DNA of 11,709 bases from CAZSWR01 sp964610885 (GTDB lineage: Bacteria; Bacteroidota; Ignavibacteria; Kapaibacteriales; UBA2268), in assembly GCA_964610885.1 (NCBI GenBank), contig CAZSWR010000100.1, positions 1 through 11,709 on the forward strand, given 5' to 3'. Each line of letters opens with the position of its first letter. Positions within the stretch are counted from its first letter, which is position 1. A program made the position numbers and the translations under genes. The notes under the pieces are model-generated. The model saw nothing but the letters and a program-made list of their open reading frames with translations, had not been told where the DNA came from and did no database searches. Below are positions 5,322 through 11,709 of the stretch, one piece after another.

Positions 5322-5337
5322 TTAAACAAATGTTTAA
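5322..5337. promoter_or_regulatory. TetR-type operator 2
   Basis: TTAAACA (5322-5328), AA, TGTTTAA (5331-5337): the same perfect dyad, centred 30 bp from operator 1 and covering the expected transcription start. Confidence 0.7.
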
Positions 5338-5340
5338 ATA

Positions 5341-5356
5341 TTAATCATATGTTTAA
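5341..5356. promoter_or_regulatory. TetR-type operator 3 (one mismatch)
   Basis: TTAATCA (5341-5347), TA, TGTTTAA (5350-5356): the same dyad with one changed base in the left arm, centred 19 bp from operator 2, in the leader ahead of the first efflux gene. Confidence 0.6.
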
Positions 5357-5392
5357 TTGTTGCTTGATTTGTAATATTTCTTGGAGATGTGG

Positions 5393-6742
5393 ATGGAGTT
5401 TAGCCGGAGAATTTTGTGTATCATTGCGCTTGCCTTTGCCTGTTGGGGGGCCGCCGTGGCCGCGCCGCCGGAGCAAGCAGAAAATATGACGCTGAAGAAA
5501 TGCCTTGATGAGGGGCTGAAACGGAACATTAACATACTCAATGCCGAATTCGATAAACAGGCCGCCGCCGCCAGAGTGGGCGAAGCCAGAAGCGGTGGGC
5601 TGCCGCGCATCGAGGCATCGATCCAGTCCCTGGACTACCTCAAGAAAAACGTTATGCTGCTGCCCGGCGCGCTGATGGGCGCCCCAGGTTCAAACATCGC
5701 GCTCGAAATCGGTACTCAGTACAACACAATCGCATCATTAAAAATTAGTCAATTGCTTTACAGCCAGACTTACTTCCTTGCGCTGGAGGCCTCCAAGAAG
5801 TATTCGCAACTTAGCGAAATCAAAGTCGAAAAAGTAAAAAATGATTTTATATACGACCTCACGAAACTGTACCTGTTGGCTACTGTTACCAACCGCCAGA
5901 TCGATTTAATCAAGAAAAACATTGCCCGCATCGATACTATTATCGACATCACCAAGATTGCGCTCGAAAACGGATACGCCAAATCTGTCGATCTGGACCG
6001 CGCAGTCGTGAACAAATCCGACCTCAGCGTGCAGCTCGAGAGTTCCGAAGCGCTCTTCGAGCAGCAGTTGGACATCATTCGCTACCAGATTGGCTACTCG
6101 AAGGATATTACCGTTTCGGAGTTCGTCGAAACGCTTCTGGGGAAATCGGGCGCGGCAATGGATTCCTCCGACGTCTTCGGAAGGAAGGAAATTGCGCTGC
6201 TCACGCTGCAATCCGATCTAATGAACGACAATATCAAATCAATAAAATACGAATACATACCAACTCTTTCGCTAATCGGGCAGGCCCAATACCAGAACCT
6301 GCGCGAGGACTACAAGCAATTCGGCGTGAAATGGTATCCGAACGTGTATGTCGGGTTTAATATTTCCATTCCGGTGTTCGACGGATTAAACAAAAGCGCT
6401 CGCATCGAGCAGGCCGAGGTGGAATTGCTCAAAAGCGAAGCCACTCTGGCCGATACGAAGAATTACTTCAAAACGGACTTCGAGCAATCCATGCGCGACT
6501 ACGACAAGAACCGCTCAGCGCTGGGCCGCAGGAAGCAAAACGTGGAGCTGGCCGAGAAAATTATGGACGTGTCCCGCGTCAAATTCACCGAAGGCTCCTT
6601 CTCGATGTCGGACCTGCTTACGGACGAAATATCGCTCTGCAATGCCGAAATGAACTACCTCGGCGCCCAGCTCCAAGTGCTCACCTCCGAACTGAACCTG
6701 CTCAAATCGACCGGTAAACTCGAAAATTTGTTAACTAAATAA
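5393..6742 (+). CDS. TolC-family outer membrane efflux protein
   Basis: Outer-membrane exit duct of the tripartite pump; three copies would form a barrel plus a long periplasmic alpha-helical tunnel. I start at ATG 5393 because GGAG (5383-5386) is six bases upstream; TTG 5381 and ATG 5387 overlap or abut that site. The product has 449 residues with a signal peptide MEFSRRILC...GAAVAA, likely cleaved after residue 24. Two outer-membrane efflux protein repeats (PF02321 type) follow, at about 36-225 and 245-440. Each begins with a helix such as MTLKKCLDEGLKRNINIL and contains long heptad-like helices; the second shows the family signature PVFDGLNKSARIEQAEVEL from residue 327. No lipobox follows the signal peptide. 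It is the first gene of the efflux operon, directly behind the operator array, and ends 11 bp before the adaptor gene. Length and repeats are normal for the family. Confidence 0.92.
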   Translation: MEFSRRILCIIALAFACWGAAVAAPPEQAENMTLKKCLDEGLKRNINILNAEFDKQAAAARVGEARSGGLPRIEASIQSLDYLKKNVMLLPGALMGAPGSNIALEIGTQYNTIASLKISQLLYSQTYFLALEASKKYSQLSEIKVEKVKNDFIYDLTKLYLLATVTNRQIDLIKKNIARIDTIIDITKIALENGYAKSVDLDRAVVNKSDLSVQLESSEALFEQQLDIIRYQIGYSKDITVSEFVETLLGKSGAAMDSSDVFGRKEIALLTLQSDLMNDNIKSIKYEYIPTLSLIGQAQYQNLREDYKQFGVKWYPNVYVGFNISIPVFDGLNKSARIEQAEVELLKSEATLADTKNYFKTDFEQSMRDYDKNRSALGRRKQNVELAEKIMDVSRVKFTEGSFSMSDLLTDEISLCNAEMNYLGAQLQVLTSELNLLKSTGKLENLLTK

Positions 6743-6753
6743 ATGTCTTTAAT

Positions 6754-7812
6754 ATGAAAAAAGTAATTATTATCGTTGCATGTATCGTTGCTTTGGGCGC
6801 GGTATCATTAATTCTGTTCGGCAACAAACAAAAAATCGATGCGGCAAAGGTCTCAGTGCCGTTGAATCCGGAAGGTGTTCCTGTTTCGACCGAGAAAGTA
6901 GTTTCGGTTATTGCAGACAACAAATTGGTCCTCAACGGGACCACTATTCCGATTCGCGAAACCCAGCTGGCCGCGCGCACAGCCGGAGAAATAACCGAAA
7001 TGAAATTCTCGCTCGGCAGTTCGGTGGGCCGGGGCGCCACGATTGCCAAAATTGACGATAAATTGAAGCAACTTACATACGAAAATGCGAAGATTGCAGC
7101 CGACAAAGCCGAAACTGATTACAAGAAAATCAAAAATATGTACGACCGAAATGCCGTCCCGGAGAATCAATTCCGAGAGGCAAAATTCGGATGGGAAAAT
7201 GCCGTTAACCGCATGAATCAGGCCAAGCGCGACCTGGAACTAACTCACATCGTGGCGCCGTTCGCCGGCATGGTAACGCAGAAAATGACTGAACTTGGGG
7301 CATACGTGAACCCGGGGAGTGCCGTGTGCAAGATTACTGATGTGTCCGGCTTGAAAATCTCGGTGAACGTGGCCGAAAAGGACGCCTACCAATTGTCGCT
7401 CGGGAAGAAAGTGAACATCACCTGTTCGATATATCCCGAAGCCGAATACGAAGGCTCGATCATCTATATCAGCCCGATTGCGGACAAAGGCCACAACTAT
7501 GCCATAGAAATATCAATTGCCAATTCGGCGAAATACAAGTTGAAATCCGGCACGTTCGTCAAAGCGCAAATTGATTTGCTCGAGAAGCGGAAATCGCTCT
7601 TGATACCCAAAGTGGCGCTGATCGGCAGCGTGAACGATGCGAAAGTCTATGTCGTTTCCGGTGGTGTCGCCCTTTCCAAGAAGATTACAGTCGGCGCGGA
7701 ATACGACCAAATGATCGAAGTGCTCGACGGGCTGTCCGAAGGCGACGACGTGATCACCGGCGGGCAATTGAACCTCGACGACAACACCAAAGTAAAAATT
7801 ATTAATAACTAA
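6754..7812 (+). CDS. RND efflux periplasmic adaptor (HlyD/AcrA family)
   Basis: Membrane fusion protein that links the inner-membrane pump to the TolC-type duct. It has 352 residues. An N-terminal hydrophobic segment (KKVIIIVACIVALGAVSLIL, 2-21) acts as signal or anchor; there is no clear lipobox. A split lipoyl-like domain occupies about 71-101 and 164-200, with the typical pieces LAARTAGEITEM and THIVAPFAGMVTQKM. Between them is a short helical hairpin (about 105-163). A beta-barrel domain (about 201-277) and a membrane-proximal domain (about 278-352, IPKVALIGSVNDAKVYVV) follow. The ATG at 6754 lacks a recognisable Shine-Dalgarno site, as is common in Bacteroidota and for closely coupled genes; the gap to the upstream stop is 11 bp. 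The gene sits between its two expected partners. Confidence 0.93.
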   Translation: MKKVIIIVACIVALGAVSLILFGNKQKIDAAKVSVPLNPEGVPVSTEKVVSVIADNKLVLNGTTIPIRETQLAARTAGEITEMKFSLGSSVGRGATIAKIDDKLKQLTYENAKIAADKAETDYKKIKNMYDRNAVPENQFREAKFGWENAVNRMNQAKRDLELTHIVAPFAGMVTQKMTELGAYVNPGSAVCKITDVSGLKISVNVAEKDAYQLSLGKKVNITCSIYPEAEYEGSIIYISPIADKGHNYAIEISIANSAKYKLKSGTFVKAQIDLLEKRKSLLIPKVALIGSVNDAKVYVVSGGVALSKKITVGAEYDQMIEVLDGLSEGDDVITGGQLNLDDNTKVKIINN

Positions 7813-7825
7813 TCGAAGCCGAACC

Positions 7826-10800
7826 ATGTCAATTATAGATATTTCGATCAAAAGGCCGTTGCTCGTAATCGTCTTCTTCACAATTATCACAATGCTTGGC
7901 GCGATTTCTTATTTCGGTTTGAATATCAACCTGACGCCGAAGATGGACATCCCCGTGCTGAACATTGTTACGGTGTACCCGGGTGCAGCCGCTTCGGTTG
8001 TGGAGACTTCGGTTACCAAGAAAATCGAAGATGCGGTGTCGTCGCTCGAGAACCTGAAGAAAATCACCTCTAAGTCCCAGGAGAACGTCTCGATCGTTAC
8101 GATTGAACTCTATTCCGGTGCAAATACTGACGTCATCCTCCAAGACGCGCAGAGGAAGATAAACGCGATCAAAGCGGACCTGCCGAAGGATATTGATGAC
8201 CCTTCGATAAACAAGTTCTCGCTCGACGACCTTCCTGTGATAAAGATAGCTGCTACATCGACAATGAAAGATGTCGATTTCTATCGCTTGGTGGATGAAA
8301 AGATAAAGAACAAGATCTCGAAATTGCCCGGCGTAGGCCAGATATCCCTGACCGGCGGCACAAAACGGGAGATTCAAATAAACGTGGATCCGGGCAAATT
8401 GCAAACTTATAATTTATCGGTGGGGCGTGTCCTTCAGGCCATTCAGGTCTCGAACATGGACGTACCGGCCGGCAAAGTGGAAACCGGCTCGGGGACGTAT
8501 TCGATCCGCCTTTCAGCGAAATTTACTTCCGTCCGGCAGATCGCTGAAACGAAAGTATCGGCGACGCCCGATGGCGGCATCGTTACGATTGGCGACATTG
8601 CAGAAATCCGCGATGGCGTGGCCGAACAAACCACCATGAACCGCTACAATGGCATCAATTCGATTGGTTTGCAAATCGTCAAGCAGCGCGATGCGAATAC
8701 TGTCGTGGTGTGCGATTTAATAAAGAATGAACTTAAAGCAATCGAGCAGGAATATGCCGATAAAAATGTTAAATTCATTGTCGCGACTGATAACTCTGTG
8801 TACACACGAGCGTCTGTCGATGCCGTGCTGGAGGATTTGCTGCTTGCAATCGTGATTGTGTCGATCGTGTGCTTCATTTTCTTGCACAGCTTCAGGAATG
8901 CAATTGTGGTTATGATTGCCGTTCCGCTATCGATGATTCCGGCATTCATTATCATGTACATGATGGGCTTTTCGCTGAATATTATCTCGCTAATGGCCCT
9001 GTCCCTTGTGGTGGGTATCTTGGTGGACGATTCGATCGTGGTCATCGAAAATATGCACCGGTACATCGAGGAGGGCAGGTCGAAGCTCGAGGCCGCACTG
9101 CTGGGCAGCAAGCAGATCATGTTCACCGCGGCGGCCATCACGTTGGTTATCGTGATCGTGTTTTTGCCCTTGGCCATTGCCGGCGGACTGATCGGGAACA
9201 TGCTCCGCGAATTTGCAATGCCGATCATCATTTCTACTCTCACGAGTTTGGTAGTATCGTTCACTTTAACGCCCATGCTCTATTCTCGATTCGGCAAACA
9301 CGAGGATATTCGTGGGAAATCATTCATGAATTACCTCTCTCGCGGTTTCGAAAAGGTTTTCAATTATGTTAAAGATGCCTATGTCCGTCTGCTCGAGAAA
9401 TCATTTAGGCACAAAACCATTCTATTTGGTTTGGTGATCCTGGCGTTCGTCGGCACGATCGCGCTGTTCCCCGTGGGACTCATTGGCACATCGTTTATGA
9501 GCAAAGCTGACCAAGGCGAATTTATTATCACCTTGGAATACGATTCGCAAACTCCGGTTTACAAGAACAATCTCCAAACGGCGAAAATTGAGGACATGAT
9601 CAGGAAACACTCCGAAGTGATCGGTATATTCGCAAGCGTTGGCTCGTCGTCCAATCTCTTGGCCTCTACGGCTAAAAATAATGTAAGCCAATTGACAGTA
9701 AAAATTATCGATAAAAAAGACCGTGATATGGGCGTAGAGGAATTTTCGCAGAAAATCAAACGCGAGCTGTCGGAGCTGCCCGGCCTCAAGGTTACCGTCG
9801 AAGTCCCCTCGATGGTTGGATCGACCGATGCGCCGATTCAATTGATCCTGAAGGGCGACGACGTGGCGAAAATTCAAGCCGCAGCCGAAGAAATCAAAAA
9901 AATAATTAAAACCGTTCCCGGCACGAGCGACGTGAAGTTCTCTATCGACGATCCGAAACAGGAAATCAACGTGGACCTCGACCGCAAAAAAATGGAGGAA
10001 CTCGGAATCTCCGTCTATGATGCCGGTAGCACTCTCCGCACTTGCATGGCAGGCAATACCGACAATAAATACACAGAAAAAGGTTATGATTACGACATCA
10101 ACCTGATTCTCGACAAATTCAATAAACGCAATGCCGAAAACGTAGCTTCGCTATCGGTAATGAATGCTTATGGCCAGCCGATCGAAGTCAAACAGTTCGC
10201 CGATGTGTCGTCGCGGATCGGCCCGGGATCGCTCGAGCGCTTCAACCGTATGTCTTCGATTACCGTGAAAAGCAACGTGGTGGGCCGCCCGACTGGTACA
10301 GTTACAGAAGAAATCAAGCAAGCCGTTTCTGGAAAAATCCCAGAGGGCATTGAGATCACATACGGAGGAACTGCAGAGCAGCAGGGCGAGGCTTTCGGCA
10401 CTCTGTTTTCGTCTCTGCTAATTGCAATCGTCCTGGTGTATCTGATCATGGTCGCGCTCTATGACTCAGCGGTATATCCATTCGTGGTGTTGTTTTCGAT
10501 TCCGTTGGCGGTGATTGGTGCATTCTTCTCGCTTGCGCTCACGATGAACGATTTGAATATTTTCTCGATAATCGGTTTGCTCACTCTGATAGGGCTTGTC
10601 GCCAAGAATGCTATTCTGCTCGTCGATTTCACTAACCAGCTGAAGTCGGAGGGCAAAAGCACCTTCCAAGCGCTCGTGGAGGCCGGCGGCGACCGTTTGC
10701 GCCCGATTGTGATGACTACTGTGGCAATGATCTTCGGTATGCTGCCCGTGGCTGTCGCTTCCGGTGCCGGCGCGGAAACCAAAAATGGCATGGCTTGGGT

Positions 10801-10942
10801 AATTATCGGCGGCCTGACCAGCTCGCTCGTGCTGACGCTGTTCGTCGTGCCGAATGTGTACATGATAGTCGATCGGATCAAAGACAAAATGGCTGCCAGG
10901 AAAGCACGGAAAATTGCAAAACTGAATATGGAAAATGCTTAG
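7826..10942 (+). CDS. RND multidrug-type efflux pump, inner-membrane permease (AcrB/HAE1-like)
   Basis: Proton-driven exporter of the resistance-nodulation-division superfamily, expected to work as a trimer that collects substrates from the periplasm or membrane. It has 1038 residues, the usual size. The N-terminus MSIIDISIKRPLLVIVFF forms TM1; TM2-6 lie at about 337-500, TM7 at 531-553 and TM8-12 at about 859-1015, with two large periplasmic loops between. The proton relay is intact: D401 and D402 in GILVDDSIVVIEN (AcrB D407/D408), K927 in GLVAKNAILLVDF (AcrB K940) and R957 in DRLRPIVMTT (AcrB R971). The second motif and the overall length favour the drug/lipophile (HAE1) branch over heavy-metal pumps, but the substrate cannot be read from the sequence. 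It starts 13 bp after the adaptor stop without a clear ribosome binding site. The TetR regulator gene follows after 118 bp. Confidence 0.95.
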   Translation: MSIIDISIKRPLLVIVFFTIITMLGAISYFGLNINLTPKMDIPVLNIVTVYPGAAASVVETSVTKKIEDAVSSLENLKKITSKSQENVSIVTIELYSGANTDVILQDAQRKINAIKADLPKDIDDPSINKFSLDDLPVIKIAATSTMKDVDFYRLVDEKIKNKISKLPGVGQISLTGGTKREIQINVDPGKLQTYNLSVGRVLQAIQVSNMDVPAGKVETGSGTYSIRLSAKFTSVRQIAETKVSATPDGGIVTIGDIAEIRDGVAEQTTMNRYNGINSIGLQIVKQRDANTVVVCDLIKNELKAIEQEYADKNVKFIVATDNSVYTRASVDAVLEDLLLAIVIVSIVCFIFLHSFRNAIVVMIAVPLSMIPAFIIMYMMGFSLNIISLMALSLVVGILVDDSIVVIENMHRYIEEGRSKLEAALLGSKQIMFTAAAITLVIVIVFLPLAIAGGLIGNMLREFAMPIIISTLTSLVVSFTLTPMLYSRFGKHEDIRGKSFMNYLSRGFEKVFNYVKDAYVRLLEKSFRHKTILFGLVILAFVGTIALFPVGLIGTSFMSKADQGEFIITLEYDSQTPVYKNNLQTAKIEDMIRKHSEVIGIFASVGSSSNLLASTAKNNVSQLTVKIIDKKDRDMGVEEFSQKIKRELSELPGLKVTVEVPSMVGSTDAPIQLILKGDDVAKIQAAAEEIKKIIKTVPGTSDVKFSIDDPKQEINVDLDRKKMEELGISVYDAGSTLRTCMAGNTDNKYTEKGYDYDINLILDKFNKRNAENVASLSVMNAYGQPIEVKQFADVSSRIGPGSLERFNRMSSITVKSNVVGRPTGTVTEEIKQAVSGKIPEGIEITYGGTAEQQGEAFGTLFSSLLIAIVLVYLIMVALYDSAVYPFVVLFSIPLAVIGAFFSLALTMNDLNIFSIIGLLTLIGLVAKNAILLVDFTNQLKSEGKSTFQALVEAGGDRLRPIVMTTVAMIFGMLPVAVASGAGAETKNGMAWVIIGGLTSSLVLTLFVVPNVYMIVDRIKDKMAARKARKIAKLNMENA

Positions 10943-10948
10943 AACTAA

Positions 10949-10969
10949 TCAAAAAAGTGTTATTTTTGA
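10949..10969. promoter_or_regulatory. AT-rich inverted repeat after the pump gene
   Basis: TCAAAAA (10949-10955) and TTTTTGA (10963-10969) are exact inverted repeats with a 7-nt spacer, starting seven bases after the pump stop codon. It does not match the upstream operator dyad. It might be a weak terminator or binding site; the low complexity makes chance plausible. Confidence 0.25.
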
Positions 10970-10993
10970 CGTAAGAATTGAAATGTTGAATGC

Positions 10994-11020
10994 GGGGCAT
11001 GTCTTCTCCGGACCTGCCCC
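10994..11020 (+). other. Hairpin between the pump gene and the TetR gene
   Basis: GGGGCA (10994-10999) pairs with TGCCCC (11015-11020); after a T/C mismatch, GTC (11001-11003) pairs with GAC (11011-11013). No T run follows, so it is not a standard intrinsic terminator. As an RNA hairpin it could stabilise the 3' end of the efflux message or reduce read-through into the regulator gene. Confidence 0.4.
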
Positions 11021-11060
11021 CAACCAGTAAACTGAAAACGAATTAAAACGGAATGTGAAA

Positions 11061-11709
11061 ATGTACTTCTCAGAGATCGAACCCAAACAGAGGATTAAGG
11101 AAGTTGCGCTGAAATTGTTCGCACGGAATGGCTACAAAGGCACCGGATTGCGCGAAATTGCCAAGGAAGCAAACGTGAACGTGGCAATGATTTCTTATTA
11201 CTTCGGTGGCAAATCAGAGTTGATGAAAATGTTTTTCGACGAATACGAAGACCGAATCAACAAAATTGTTCTCGAGACGTACGAAAAAGCCTTCAGCCCG
11301 GAAGAAATGATTAGAGAGACATTGGCGCAGATTATCAATTTCACGAAAGAGAATCCCGACCTGTGCATGATCACAATGAACGAAACCAATTTTGTGGATG
11401 AAGAGTTTCATTCGTACAGAACCAGCAGAATCAATAACTCTGCTTTTATCGGAAAAGACATTTTTATCGAGAAAATTATGAAAGGCCAAAACATCGGGCG
11501 GAAGGAAGCGGAGGACAAGCACAATTTATTCGTTGCCGTTGTGGGTTCTGCCTTGTCCGGGATTCTCTACGTTTTGTTTGTGCACAAGGGAATGCTGAAG
11601 GATGCCTTCGGAGTGAACGATCCGGACCGGTACAACGATTTCTTTACGGATATCATCCTGTCGTTCTTCGTCAATGGTATTGGTGGCGTATTAAAGGGCT
11701 TTAATATCA
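11061..11709 (+). CDS. TetR/AcrR-family transcriptional regulator (3' end outside window)
   Basis: One-component repressor: an N-terminal helix-turn-helix binds operator DNA and a C-terminal helical domain binds a ligand and dimerises. The frame is open from ATG 11061 to the window end, 216 codons without a stop, so only a few residues should be missing for a family of about 190-220 residues. The DNA-binding part is clear: QRIKEVALKLFARNGYKGTG (10-29), the helix-turn-helix at about 28-47 (TGLREIAKEANVNVAMISYY), and the typical ending YYFGGKSELM. The rest has long helices, with a late hydrophobic stretch VAVVGSALSGILYVLFVH that is usual near the dimer interface. A weak GGA lies eight bases before the ATG. 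No operator like those at 5292-5356 lies in its own 118-bp upstream gap, so it is either read through from the pump operon or has its own unseen promoter. Most likely it represses the pump operon. Confidence 0.9.
   Translation, partial: MYFSEIEPKQRIKEVALKLFARNGYKGTGLREIAKEANVNVAMISYYFGGKSELMKMFFDEYEDRINKIVLETYEKAFSPEEMIRETLAQIINFTKENPDLCMITMNETNFVDEEFHSYRTSRINNSAFIGKDIFIEKIMKGQNIGRKEAEDKHNLFVAVVGSALSGILYVLFVHKGMLKDAFGVNDPDRYNDFFTDIILSFFVNGIGGVLKGFNI

Noticed and set aside
5268..5489. A 73-codon + strand frame across the operator region.
   Set aside because: Its repeated Asn/Leu/Cys content simply translates the operator repeats, and it overlaps the TolC-type gene in another frame.

Overview
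The window looks like chromosomal DNA from a Gram-negative member of the Bacteroidota/Chlorobiota/Ignavibacteriota (FCB) group. Three things suggest this: the DnaK sequence type, the '...SAQ' signal-peptide style, and promoter-like pairs of TTTG and TAnnTTTG separated by 19-20 bp, which is the known Bacteroidota primary-sigma pattern. A Kapabacteria- or Ignavibacteria-like lineage is my guess; the sequence alone does not settle it. All convincing genes are on the + strand.

Layout. (1) 1-317: the 3' end of a small multi-pass membrane protein gene. (2) 432-2369: a complete dnaK without grpE or dnaJ in view, closed by a clear intrinsic terminator at 2486-2518. (3) 2519-2706: a promoter-like element and a 36-codon ORF whose first half matches the N-terminus of RecF/OLD-type AAA ATPases; it is probably the remnant of an internally deleted ATPase gene. 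(4) 2821-3436: a secreted protein of unknown function. Its good Shine-Dalgarno site and ATG are one base out of frame with the body of the gene, because of an 8-T run inside the signal peptide. (5) 3437-4020: a dense cluster of palindromic non-coding repeats, including two copies of a unit of about 107 nt spaced 194 bp apart whose hairpin shows compensatory base changes. (6) 4083-4871: a predicted outer-membrane beta-barrel protein behind a good promoter. (7) 4872-5270: a gene-free stretch with three copies of a second short hairpin repeat. (8) 5274-5380: a compact control region. (9) 5393-10942: a tripartite efflux operon (TolC-type outer membrane factor, periplasmic adaptor, RND pump). (10) 11061 to the window end: a TetR-family regulator, cut only near its C-terminus.

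How it fits together. The three efflux genes are separated by 11 and 13 bp and should form one transcript and one envelope-spanning pump. The TetR gene follows after 118 bp. Upstream of the operon are three copies of the dyad TTAAACA-NN-TGTTTAA, two perfect and one with a single mismatch, set around a Bacteroidota-type promoter. The natural reading is that the TetR protein represses the pump through these sites until a pump substrate releases it.

The most interesting items are the operator/promoter nest at 5274-5356, the T8 frameshift in the secreted protein gene, the covarying hairpin repeats at 3614-3914, and the collapsed ATPase gene at 2596-2706. I saw no CRISPR array, tRNA, rRNA, transposase or recognisable defence system.
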